Shown here in pieces: positions 12,301-23,700 of a stretch of DNA of 64,000 bases (positions within the stretch are counted from its first letter, which is position 1; each line of letters opens with the position of its first letter). The translations under genes and the position numbers were made by a program. A model generated the notes under the pieces. That model had not been told where the DNA came from. It was given only the letters and a program-made list of their open reading frames with translations, and made no database searches. Origin of the DNA: Ectocarpus siliculosus (taxonomy: Eukaryota; Sar; Phaeophyceae; Ectocarpales; Ectocarpaceae); the NCBI GenBank assembly GCA_000310025.1, contig FN649741.1, positions 1,353,474 to 1,417,473 of the forward strand, read 5' to 3'.

Positions 12301-15300
12301 CGTCGTTCCGCTTCATCAGCTGGCCAAACAAGACACCCTTTTCGCCGACGATGGCATCGTGTTCTTTCACCTAAGAAAAAACGCCAAAAGGGTAATTACC
12401 GTTGTTGCTCTCATTAGATACGAACAGTATTCAAACGGTGTTGTCGATATTCATCCATAAACAACGGCCCCAGACGAAAACGGTAATCCTCCGGGCCCTT
12501 GCATGATAATTCATCGAAGTCACGGCCCCGTTAAGGGAACCTAGACCCCGTTCGCGTAATTTTCTTCCAACGTTCAGCATCGACGGAAACGAGCTGACTC
12601 ATACACGGTGAAAGGTTTTTGCACCAATCTTAATTCCACCCACACCTATCGAGCAACAGTACAATGGACATTGTTTTTTTCCCTCTAGATATGCTCCCTT
12701 GCCTACTTGAAACAAGTACGTGCAAGAAATGGACTGTCTTGGTGCGAAAGTGGCATGGCACCCGCACTGTGGTCGTTGGTGGATCTTAGTCCCCCATGTC
12801 TGTGTCGCAAGTGGATGTACCCCGACCTGAGTCTGTTCTGACCGGCGTAGTCCCATGTACAGGACACGTTCCTCGCACAAGGCGGCAAGACTTCCACAAA
12901 CAACAATCTCCCTGACCCTCTGTAATACATCCACCTACGAGCGAGGTCCTCAAGTTTACCTTACCCCTACAATCACAGTCAATCGCGACCGGAAATCTTC
13001 TTGCCTGACGTTGTCGCTCCTCGTCGGCCTCCTGTATGATGCGAGTCAGCTTCTGCAGCTCGGAGCGCTGATGTAGTGCGATATGCTCCCCTGAGACGAT
13101 CTGCTTCTTCACCTTAGTGACGTCGTTGCGGAGGGACTCCTTGTCCTTGTCCACATTGTGGTGGTGGAAGTGCTCCTTGACCTTTTTGTTGTTGTAAAAC
13201 AACCAATAGATGGCCGCCGAACCCAAACCTCACATATCGATATTCAACGATTTGTGCTTTTCGTTTTGTGGACTAGTCTAATCATGAAACGAACAGGTTT
13301 CTACTATAGCCACTCAGAGAGCCACCTACAGCATGAACGCACCCGGCCTACCCGATGCGATTCCGTCGCCGTTTTAGTCTGATTTGCCCGAGCGAGGAAG
13401 GGCATAAACAATGCAGTACTTTTCTTCGGGGATGTCGCTGAGGCAACAAACTTGCTCCATACCCCCGATATATTGTAACCGCAAACACGAACGGTCGTCC
13501 ACATTCGACACGAGTCCACCACCCAACGTTGTTGATAATGGGAGGGGGGCCAACATGAACTCAAGCACTGACACCGTAATGACACACGATAGCATTGGTT
13601 TCTTCCAACTGACGGGTCAATAGGCCGATGGCAGAACCCAGAGTTGTCGTTCCTAACCCTAACTCTAACCCTACCCAACGTGCGAAAGTCTGGATTCGGG
13701 GGGCATTGGTGGGTGGTGACAACAGCCGACAGTCTCGTCCCACGTGATCAATCCTCAAAATAAGAGAAAGGGGTTGAACGCTGTTCGGCGGATGACATGG
13801 GGCGTGTTACGATGTTCGTGCGTGACGTACCAAGGAGTGGTCCATGATGGTGATCTCGTCCTTGAGGTGCTCGATCTGGTGGTTCATAAATTTGAACCGC
13901 CGCTTCATCTCCTTGATTACGTCCTGCGTGTGTCGGTGCAGCAAACAGGAGAGGAGAGAGCACGCACGAGTTCAAAACTCGAAAAAGTAACGGGGAAAAG
14001 CACAGGAGGGAACACACCGTTTCACTCGGGTCTGGCCGACTCTCAACTATTGTTTTGGATTTCGTCTTGATCGCGAGCATACTCCGACCCTGGTACCTCT
14101 TGGAACGGCACGCTTGCCGATATATGGGTCTGGTGGCACCATTACTATTACATTGCGGATCTCCGTGGAGTGTTGGTCGTTCTTCGAGCCGTGTTCATCG
14201 CGTGTTGCATGATTGGCGTAGTCAGTTGTGTTTGGGGAGTTATGTTTCGGGCACGGTCAACCTACGTTTTCCTCGTGTGCACATAAGTCGTCTGAGCCAC
14301 GGGACCAAAAGAGGGGGTTTAAGAGCAAAGGTGACGGAATACAGGGCAGCTTCAACTGCCTACATGTATTCATAACTGTTTCGTCGCCGGTAAACTACCG
14401 TCACTTGCGGCTTCTACGTAACAGCGCACAGCCGTGTGTCTTCAACTGAAGAGCTTTCGACCCGATGTCGCACAGACGACTTCTCTCCCTTCATTGTTAC
14501 TGCGAGAGGGATGGCGTTTGCGCTGGTTTTAAGGCAGCACGATGAAGACCGCTTCTCAGGTAAGCTGAAGAATTTTGGTAGCGGGAAAGAGGGGGAAGAC
14601 GTATCGACCCTTCTCGCATGACTACCACCGGATTTCCTCTAGGGAGTTGAGCGTTGAAAGGAAGAAGAAAGAGAGTTATCAATCTAACCTGAGTCTCGAT
14701 GAGGTTCTTGGAGTAGACGTTGCGGTCGCTCCTCACTGCCTCGTAGAGATTCTGCTGCTGCTTCAGGCGGGCCACGGCCGCCGCTATCTTCTTCTGGAGG
14801 TCTGCGACCTGGGATGAAAACCAACAAACACCAAGAACAATAGTGTGAAAACAGATGACACCACACATACCAACAGAGACAAAGGCGAGAAGACCTTGTT
14901 TTGTCGTGAACTGCGGGGTAGTGTGAAAAACGATAATCGTCCTGGACGGACGTTGGTGTCCTCGACGGACGTTGGGGAGATGAAACACTTTTAAGGTCAC
15001 CTCCACAATACCTCCCCCCCTGAATATAGGTATTTTTTTTGAAGAAGGCTTGTAGGGGTAACCGAAACCCGATCGGCCGGAGGCGAGACGATGAACGTCT
15101 TCAAATTCCTGTGCGAATGTTTCCATGGATGTGCTTTGCCCGCCACGTCACCAGAAATGCCACAAGTTTGAAAATCCGTTTTTCTTTCGGCTCCCCGCCA
15201 TTTGCTGGTGGCTGCCACCATCGTTTGGTGTGTGGCGGGATTTGAACCCAGGTTATCTTCCTCTATAATCTCACCGTGATGCAAATGTGGCAAGAGGGAA

Positions 15301-18300
15301 TCGTCGTCGACGGAAGTTGGGGGAGCATTGTGGTACTATCATACTTTGGAACGTGTTCTTTAGGAATCGCAACACCCCAGATGGAAGATCGAACCACTGT
15401 GAAGAAGCAGCAGAGTATGCCTGGCTCACCTGGAGACCCTGCGCCTTGAGCCCCTCAGCCCTCTCCTGCCAGAGGCGGGTGTGCTCCAGAGAGTCCTTTT
15501 CCGCGCGCTCGCGCTCTCCCGCCAGCTGCTCTATCCTCGAGCGCAGGCCTCTGATGCTCTGCTTCATGGCCTCCCGGTCGTCCAACAGATTCTTGCGGGT
15601 CGCTTGGTTCGCCTGCGACGCCGTGGGGTCCATCAATAAGAGGAGGGTGGTAAGCGGGTATCGCTCAAAATCGTCCCCATCACCATGAGTCGCACACACG
15701 CGCGCTGCTTTGACGAGACTGGCGTAGACTATTGAGTCAGTGCTGGTTGGATCTGAACGCGATGGCCAAACCGGGGTTACGCGAGGGTATAGCAAACTCT
15801 CTGGTTGGTTGACCGTGCATCACTTTGCTGTTATGCATGCTTCCAATGAGCCCGCTAGATGCTACTTACAACCAGATCCTGGAGTTAGAACGACCAGCTC
15901 GTTCCCATGTTTATTGCGGTAGGCGAGGCGCCCTTGACATGCGTATCGCGTGTCGACAAAGCTACTGGTATTACTTCTTTGCCTTACACCGAGCAGGGTT
16001 CCATCTAGCCCATTGCGCCCCTCCGAGAATCTATGCTGCCGAAAAAAGTGCAGATATCACGCTGTGTGTCGCTGACACTGCGGTCGTTCGAAATCGCTGA
16101 AAGTATTCGTTTTACACCTTGGAGAGGTCAAAGATTAGAGAAGCCGCTCTGTCTGAAGATATGTGCTTCCGATCCAAGATGTCCTTCTCCCGCTCGAGCT
16201 CGCCGATCTGCCGTTTCAATGAGTCGATGTTCTTGCGCCCCGCCTGAGAGCAGTGCGGAATGTCGAACGATCAAGGGGAGGCTCGAGTTGAAAGTATCAA
16301 TAAAATCTGTTGTAAGTGTGCTGTGCTGTTGACGTCAACCAAGTATTTTAGTGATTCTTCGGACGTTTCGAACAGTTGAGACGCGTTATTTGCCATCATA
16401 ACGGTCCGATATGGCCAGAGCGCAAAGTACGTCGTCAAATCCGTCGACGACGTGTTTAAGAACGAATTGCAGCTTCACTGCCCTGCCTTCGCCCCCCAAC
16501 CTACGTACCTTCATGTCAATCGAGTTGAGACCATGAATCTTGGTCTTGAGGGTGTCCCTCTGCTGCTCGTACTGCTGCCGCTTTGCCTCCGTCTCGTCTA
16601 TTTTTTTCTGGAAATGTTTATTATCAAGGAAGGGGCAAGCCCGCGTTGGGGGATGTTGTTGTCGTTGGCATCGTGTTCAGAACGAACGCAAACTCTGTGT
16701 CTCGTCGCAGACACCTCTATCTCGACAATGGTGAGTTGCTGCTCCCTCTGCACCTCCCCGGCCGCGTCGATGGGAATCCTAAGCCCCCTCGGTTGACGCC
16801 TGACAGACTTTTGAGTTACACGTCGTTCGAGCAGTCTCTTAAGCATTGCGGTCACGACCTCGAAATGGTGAGCTCGAAAACAGAGCAAGAATCTAAACAC
16901 GCAGTATGGAGGACTGTACATGTATGCTCGGCAAGAGCGGCGGCGTGATACTGGACGAGGCACACCCCGGCGGCAAGTACGAACAGAAAATAATGAACGA
17001 TCGAACCATGGAAAAATAGAGAAACGCCTACTATTTAGCTACTATGAAGGTTTCTTGGCATACCTGAGCGAGATCCTTCAATCGCATGGTCTTTAGTGTG
17101 TTCTTCTCGAGGACTCGAAGCCTGGCCAGGGTGGCATCTGTAGCTTGCTTCCTGCTCACGTTTTCCTCCTGTGTGCGTGTGCAGGCCGCGGTACGAAGGA
17201 TAATTGTCGTGGGCTCACTTTCAACACCAGTCCAACAAAGCACGGCACAGCTTAAGGAAAAACGAAACCGAGCTCGTCGAGGGGATGAACCATCGGAAGA
17301 TTCGCGCAGCGGGGCTTGCGGATTCGCTTTCTGCGATGACCCCTGTCGACTTATGGACATGGAAAATGGATGTCGAATTCCGGCGCCACGGTGCAACTAC
17401 AACAACCAAGACGTACGTGAGCTCCTTCCTTGCTCAGGGACGATGCGATCGGCTATCGACACTCCGGCGTCAATGAACCACGACCGCCCATGGAAAATCG
17501 AGAATCCCCCCCCCCCCACGACACACATCGTAAGGGATAATATGGCGGAATACCATGCAGAGCGGAAACAAGAGACCGTGGGAAGAGACGCGCCCCTGCC
17601 GGTTGCTGTTGACCACACCCTCCCCAAGATCCAAACGTTGTTAGGATAGACAGGATATGATGTAATTTCGCACGACACTTCCAGGCGATTACTCACTCGG
17701 TCTCGCTGCTTGTGTGTGTGTGTGTGGCAGTGTTTACCGCACCTGCAGCTCTCCGTTGGCAGTAATCTGTGTGTTGAGCTCCTCTGATAGCCGCTGAATG
17801 GTCCTGAAAAGCTCGTCGTATTCCGACAGACATCGTTCCATTTCCTCCTTCGACGCCCGGAGTTGTTCCTCTACCACGCCGATGTGCTGGTGTTTTGAAT
17901 ACAAGGCACGGCCGAGCAAGCATATATAGAGTTTCTGTTTTCGTTTGGGGCTGCGGCTGTGGTAACCCTGACGCTGACCCCAAGCCTAATCCAGCCTAAT
18001 CCTACAAGTCTTACAGAAGGAAGAAGGAAGAAGTGCATCACCTCACTCAATTTTTTTAATTCCGTTTATTTCTCTTTCTCTTTCTCTTTTTGTCCTTTTC
18101 GTTTCTTTCCCGGATGACCTTCTCTCTTTCTCTGTGCAGTACCGAACCAGGGGATATATATCTCTCTCTGGCCTGTGTTGTTGACTTCCAGTTTCATTTC
18201 TACCGCACATAGCGTACAGAGGAGAGCGGAGGGCCTCAGGCTATCTATCGTTGATTTGAAGTATGCCTGTTTTAGGTAAGTTATCCTGTGACCACAGGAA

Positions 18301-21300
18301 TCGATCGGTCAAGTGTTTGATCAGTAGGGACAGATGAAGGTACTGGGTAGAGAGATCGGAACGGTTACAAATGCTAAGACAACAACAACAACAACAACAA
18401 CAACAACTCGAGAAACAAACTGACGAATAGTACACGGGTGTGCACTTGTTTTTTCTGCGTTTGGCCCTCGTTAGGTACGACGGCTCAGGAACATGAAGCC
18501 GTCTTGTTTGCGCCGCTGTGTGTAGTAGATACGCATGGTAGGGAGGCAAACGGCTTAATAAGTTAAACTTGTGCCGAAACTATGACTATTGATCTTTCTG
18601 GACACTCACTTCCGCCTCCGTCTTCAAGTATTCCTTCTGGTTCTTGTATAGCTCTTGGTCTCTTTGAGCTTTGGCCTGTGAAGAGTAGGGTATGTGTGTG
18701 CGATGGAGCGTGAAGTGGAGAAAAAGACAAGTCCAGAGTTCCTGACATGCTCAAAATAACCGAACCAACCACACTGCAGCACAACCGTTGGGCATTACAT
18801 AGATCAGGGACGATCACCACCCATCGTGCTTGATGCTAGAGGTGTTGTCTGAGCTCCTCAAAACTTGACAGCATGTCCATTGAGCTTTCCGCTCAACTGC
18901 TACGCGCTCAGAGTAGTGGCTCAGTTGTTTATCGTCCCGACGAATTGCCGGAAACAAAATCCAGCTCAGACCAGGTTGCGAGGACGGGAACGGATAGGAA
19001 ACGGACCGTGTTCGTGCGTTCCACGCCACTTCATGCCTTACGTCCCACACCACCTACCGCACATCACACTTCACCCTATAATCTAGCTAACGAGTCGCCG
19101 GTGTCGCAGCGCAGTACGCGTTGCCTACGAAGGCGCCATTAGGGGACCATAAACTAACCTTGAACCCCAAGTCCAACATCACTCCTAACCCTAGTGCAAC
19201 TCTAACCCTACCCCCACCCGCTTCCCCAATCCCAACTCAGAATCTCGAACCTCAACCCCAGCCAAACCCCTACTAAGCCCTACCCTCCAAAGCAAAGATA
19301 GCGAGCTTGAACCGGGGATGAGCCAACTTGCCTGGTTGGCGTCTAGCAATTCCTCCAAATGTCCTTTTCGGGTCACTTCTGCTCGAACAGCTTCATCCAA
19401 AGCGACCTTGCGGGCCTACAACCACGAGGGTTGGTTGTGGAGAATGTTGCGGGAGTAAGCGCAGGCGGGGGCTCGGGGTAGGTGCAGTGCGGAGGGGAGG
19501 AAAGGATGCAAAAAGTCGGTCGCGGTTCTAGTTTGCAGCTGTACGGCGTTGTGGCGAGCGTATTGATAGGGATGGTTGGTATTTTTCGTGGTTTTCTCAT
19601 GGGTCCATCCTTTCCTCGCTTAAAGCATGGAGCGAGCGTGCCGTCTGCTCAGTACAAGTGCTACGCTTCTCTGCCCTCGACGGGTCTCGGCAGCCTGGAA
19701 TGCGGTAGGTACGTACACGCTGTTCACCTCCAACGTCTCAACACGCTCCCTGGCGAGCCGCTCCTTCTCCTGTTTCTGCTCCATGTGGAGGGTTATCGTA
19801 GACACCTCGCCGCGCAGGGCGCCGTGATCTCTCTGCTTCACCTCCACCTGTCTCAGTTTCAGGCCCAAGCAAGGATGAAGAATGCATGTTAACCCTTGTA
19901 TCGTGTGCTGTTGACAGGCATACGATCTGTATCTTGTTTATCCCCGCAGATGTAGCTGTGTCAGGGCCAGGTGCTGAGAAACACGCCCACCACGGGCAAT
20001 GATGACACTGTTTAGTTGGCGTTTTTGTCCGAGTTTGCCACAGAACACAAGCAGCATAGTAGCTGCACGTTCTTGAATCTCTGTTGAAAACGCTTCTTTT
20101 ATCATCATGTTAGCTTTCTGTTACCCTTGCCCCCATATCCTCTTCGATACATCTCGATATTCACGGTTTTACCAGCGGAGAGTGCATCATTCAGACACTA
20201 GGGGACCAGGCAAAGGTGGGTTGCAACGAACATCTTACCATTTTTCGGTATGAACAAGGTTGCGAGCGGCGTGGTGGAGCGCAGACATATTGGCGCGGAC
20301 GGGTGTATTTCTTGCCCCAGGAGGATAACAACAGGTGGTTACGTTTGCACACTGAAGCACACTTCTTTTACCTCTCGCTGAAGCTCCGATGCCTCCCCTG
20401 TCAGTGCCTTCCTTATGTCCTAATACGCGCACGAGACCGAGGCAAAGCAAAGCGCATGCGACAAGCGTTCTCAGAGGGTGACGAGGTCTAGTGCGCTGGG
20501 ATTGGGGGGGGGGGGGCAAGAGGTGCGGCAGATGTTTTCAGCAAATAATGTCGAAATTTCAGTAAAAAGTGCCGAGAAAGGCGCTTCGCCCATGTGCTGG
20601 CCCCCTCTCGTCTTGTCGTTCCTTGACAGGGAGGGGGCACATTNNNNNNNNNNNNNNNNNNNNNNNNNNNNNNNNNNNNNNNNNNNNNNNNNNNNNNNNN
20701 NNNNNNNNNNNNNNNNNNNNNNNNNNTACTGTTGGTACCAAGCGGGTTTCTATAGCTTCCACTCTCATCACCTGTTGTCATGCATTCCACATCAAAACAA
20801 CCGCCGTGTACAACTCCAAAGTCAGCGGTATTGCATCAAGATACAGGTTTTCCATAGTGCGGTATCCGTAATCGGTTGGGGGGCACAAATGATTTTACAC
20901 CAAGACAACCAACTACCCGTGGCCAACTGGGGGAAGAGGCAGCTACATATACCAGTCACACCCCGCTACAACGCCTTGTGACATACGAATTCTTCACCGT
21001 TTGTCGATACCCGAGCCTATCGTCGTACGGCAGGGTCGTCAACCCTGCGGCTGCGTAGCAGATGTTGGTCCTTGTACCAGTATAACCTCGACTCGATCAA
21101 TACGAACCAACCTCACCTCCTGTTCAGGGGTCCACCCCGGTCCCGCCGCAATCCTAGTGGACGCCGCTTCGATTTCGGCCGAAAGCTTTGTCGCCGTCTC
21201 TTTCTTTGCCACCTCGCTATTTCGGACCTCGCCGAGCAACTGCTGCATGTTCTCCAGCATGGCCTGTATTCAAAAAGGTTTCAATGCGTATTGCAGGCTT

Positions 21301-23053
21301 CAACGGCACTGAAGCAGCTGCATTCAAGCGAACCTGCATAGCAGCAACTTCTTTGCGCCTTCACGCGTTTACACTGGTGTGTATGGGCACGCACATGTAA
21401 AACTTCGTACCGACAGCACGTTTTTCGATGTTCCCAACCCTCGGTGAATGACAGCTTCGCTAGGCAACCGCTAAGCAGCAACGTACCACAGGACGCAATC
21501 ATAGCGCCATCTTACGTTGTTCACACCGAAATAACCGCTTTCTCTTACCAACAAGTTAAGGCGGGAACTCTTGGCATCTTCTTCGTATGTCTCCAGGTTT
21601 CGAAGCTTTTCCCGGTGGCCGTTTAGTTCTGCCGTCAGCTGATCTTGCCACTGCCTAGCGTACGCAATGCTCTCCAAGCTAGCCATTGCCGAATCATAGA
21701 GCTGCTGGTAGTTCTCGCGAAATGTGTCTATCCCATGCCCATGACTGCGTTGTTTAAGTACAACGCTTAGTTCAATAAGACGGATTCTTCGTACGCGGAT
21801 GAACTCATGTTATAGACTATCGTCTTTTTGATCCTGTTTGTGGAAACCAGGATATAAGTATCTTAGGGGTAATGATGCACATGCGACCAGCAAGGTCGTC
21901 GGACTACATGCACAACGTTCTACCGTCCGAAGACGTTTGCCAGGAAAGATTCACAGAATACCGTGACTATTCATGTGACTCTCGGAGATGAGGAGGTGGA
22001 GGCGAAAGGGTCCCACGTTCCTCACTCTCACACCTTCCACCTTTCTTGAACTAGCGAAGCCGAGACTCTCGGTTACGCTTGGCACTTCCTCACCACATTA
22101 CAAGAAAAGCGATTTTACCTCCGTTGGTGAACGGTTATTCACCACTCCAGGGACCCTTTCTAGTAACAGAGAGAGGGTATTCTCATTGGCGTTCGACGAA
22201 GAACCTGAGAACACCTGAACATAGCAGTTGAACAGGCAGATATTGCCGAAAACACCTGCGAAACAGCAGGAGCAACCAGCTCCTGCAGGTTCGGTAGATG
22301 AGGGGTTCAAGCAAGCCCTCTATAAGAACCAAAAGAAGAAGCTGAACGAGAGGGAGAAGAAGCAGCAAGCGGAAGCCGCTGCTGAAGCGACCCTCCCTTC
22401 TAAAAACAAGTCCGCCGACTCCGCGGCAGAGGCAGAGGTGTCTCTTGATGACCCCACCCGGACAACAGGGGGAGACGAGTCCAACCAGGACTCTGACTCT
22501 AACAACCAACAAGACAGCGGCAGCGAAGAGGAGGAGCGCCAGCTTGACGAGGACTACGGTGGGTCGCCGGGGATTGCCCGGGACATGCTGGATTCTCACC
22601 AGGAGACGGGTGGAACCGTCTCGGCTACGGTTGGCACTTCCTCGCCACATTACAAGAAAAGCAATTTTTACTTCCGTTGGTGAACGGGTATTCACCACTC
22701 CAGGGACCCTTTCTCGTAACAGAGAGAGGGTATGGTCATGTTGGTCGACATGTATGCTATGTACCGACCGACGCATCATTGTAGAGGCGACGGAGGTGCC
22801 GAACCAGCACCAAACAGCATCAGACAACGATGAAGCAACATTTATCCACCAATTGAGTTGCGTACGACGGATGTGCGCTCGCTGGTTCTCAAGAGGTGAG
22901 CACATTTGGCTTGGGAACTGCTGTGTTAACATGAGCTCACCTATCCATCAGCTCGTTGGCGATGTCAAAATCGTCCTGAGCCTGGACCATGAGATTCTTC
23001 GTATTCATTGCGGATGAATCCTCCTGTCGTGTACCGTCGTCGAGATCCGGCAT
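9320..23053 (-). CDS. CFAP58: Cilia- and flagella-associated protein 58 (CFAP58/CCDC147), 21 exons
   Basis: Exons: 23053-22941, 21744-21549, 21263-21117, 20419-20372, 19847-19728, 19415-19332, 18675-18610, 17886-17743, 17168-17064, 16607-16509, 16243-16118, 15612-15430, 14808-14689, 13923-13831, 13181-13005, 12370-12242, 11961-11872, 11389-11342, 10875-10624, 10303-10205, 9694-9320. The model gives 937 residues (animal CFAP58 about 870), almost all heptad-type coiled coil. Diagnostic matches include LKQQQNLYEAVRSDRN, LMKRNDELSVLYDKI, PLNVHRWRKLE and GRQPGPEVAEQL. CFAP58 supports axoneme and flagellum assembly and motility; here it presumably serves flagellate gametes or spores. Intron 1 is phase 2 and all others are phase 0. 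The introns after 19332 and 13005 have GC donors. The 48 bp exon 11389-11342 is the weakest: no counterpart is obvious in animal proteins, and it could be skipped or have another start. The C-terminal ~75 residues are Ser/Asp-rich and not coiled coil. Confidence 0.93.
13652..13674. repeat. Degenerate telomere-like repeat in a CFAP58 intron
   Basis: CCTAACCCTAACTCTAACCC with one imperfect unit, matching the TTAGGG telomere type on the other strand. Similar tracts occur at about 19181-19290 and 45143-45156, also in introns. Confidence 0.6.
20644..20726. other. Assembly gap (83 N)
   Basis: The gap lies in the CFAP58 intron between exons 21263-21117 and 20419-20372. Those two exons join in phase and match the animal protein without missing residues, so no coding sequence seems to be lost. 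Confidence 0.95.
22067..22735 (+). mobile_element. Duplicated hAT-like transposase fragment in CFAP58 intron 1
   Basis: A ~117 bp segment occurs twice in direct orientation, at 22067-22184 and 22618-22735. The first copy reads SVGERLFTTPGTLSSNRER, which resembles the C-terminal dimerisation motif of hAT transposases (S-x-ER-x-FS-x-x-G then R-x-R). The second copy is frameshifted. Between them lies an open frame of about 130 codons, Lys-rich then very acidic (Glu/Asp/Ser/Gln), without a recognised domain. I read this as a decayed, partly duplicated transposon remnant on the strand opposite to the host gene. No terminal inverted repeats were found. Confidence 0.5.
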
Positions 23054-23700
23054 GATAGAGCAGAGCACTCCTGCTCCTGGCCGCAGTTATTCTATAAAAA
23101 GCACACCCCCGCTCACGCCCCTTGCTGTCGTCTTCGTTGTTGTCTGAGTTAGACACGCCGCACGTTTCATGTGTTCCTCGCTCGCAGGTGTGGATATCAT
23201 ACAACGACGCCCGCCAATACTCAGATCGCTTTGCCACAATTGTTTTGGCTAGACGTACTCATAGGTGTAATCGAGAGTGTGCGCGCACGCGTTTGTGGTG
23301 TCGTGTACATAGTCGCGTCGAAAAAGCACAATCTTGATGTCCCACTAGTCTAATGCGGCGGAATAACTTTCCCCGGTGACAGAATGCGGCAGAACAGGTT
23401 CCTTTTCGGAGGTCTTGCTGGCTCGCCAAAGCCAAACCTGCGGCAGCCTGCTGCTACAGCATTAGGTGCTCGGACGACTTGGCCAGAGCTGACACACCTC
23501 ATTCACATTTTTCGGCAAAATAACCGAACCATCACCATAGAGACCTTTTCAGATATCGAGGACTCCCGAAGGTGGTGTGGGGATATCGTCGATGTTTGCA
23601 ACAGGCGGTTGAATATTTAGCATCAACAGGACACAGACACAAGGACACTCAAGCCAGGAGCGACACGCCAGCTCCTAACCGGTGACAAGGCAAGAAGAGG
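23054..23700. promoter_or_regulatory. Divergent intergenic region between CFAP58 and the Tudor-like gene
   Basis: About 650 bp separates the two start codons, which point away from each other, so this stretch should carry both promoters. No TATA box or other specific element could be assigned with confidence. Confidence 0.45.

Noticed and set aside
15228-15295. tRNA gene on the minus strand (GGGTTCAAATCCCGCC)
   Set aside because: Only a B-box/T-arm-like match; no acceptor stem, D arm or anticodon arm can be folded.
16734-16791. Minus-strand coiled-coil-like stretch (IDAAGEVQREQQLTIVEIE) as an extra CFAP58 exon
   Set aside because: Its only acceptor gives a phase that does not match the neighbouring exons, and skipping it makes the protein align directly with animal CFAP58.
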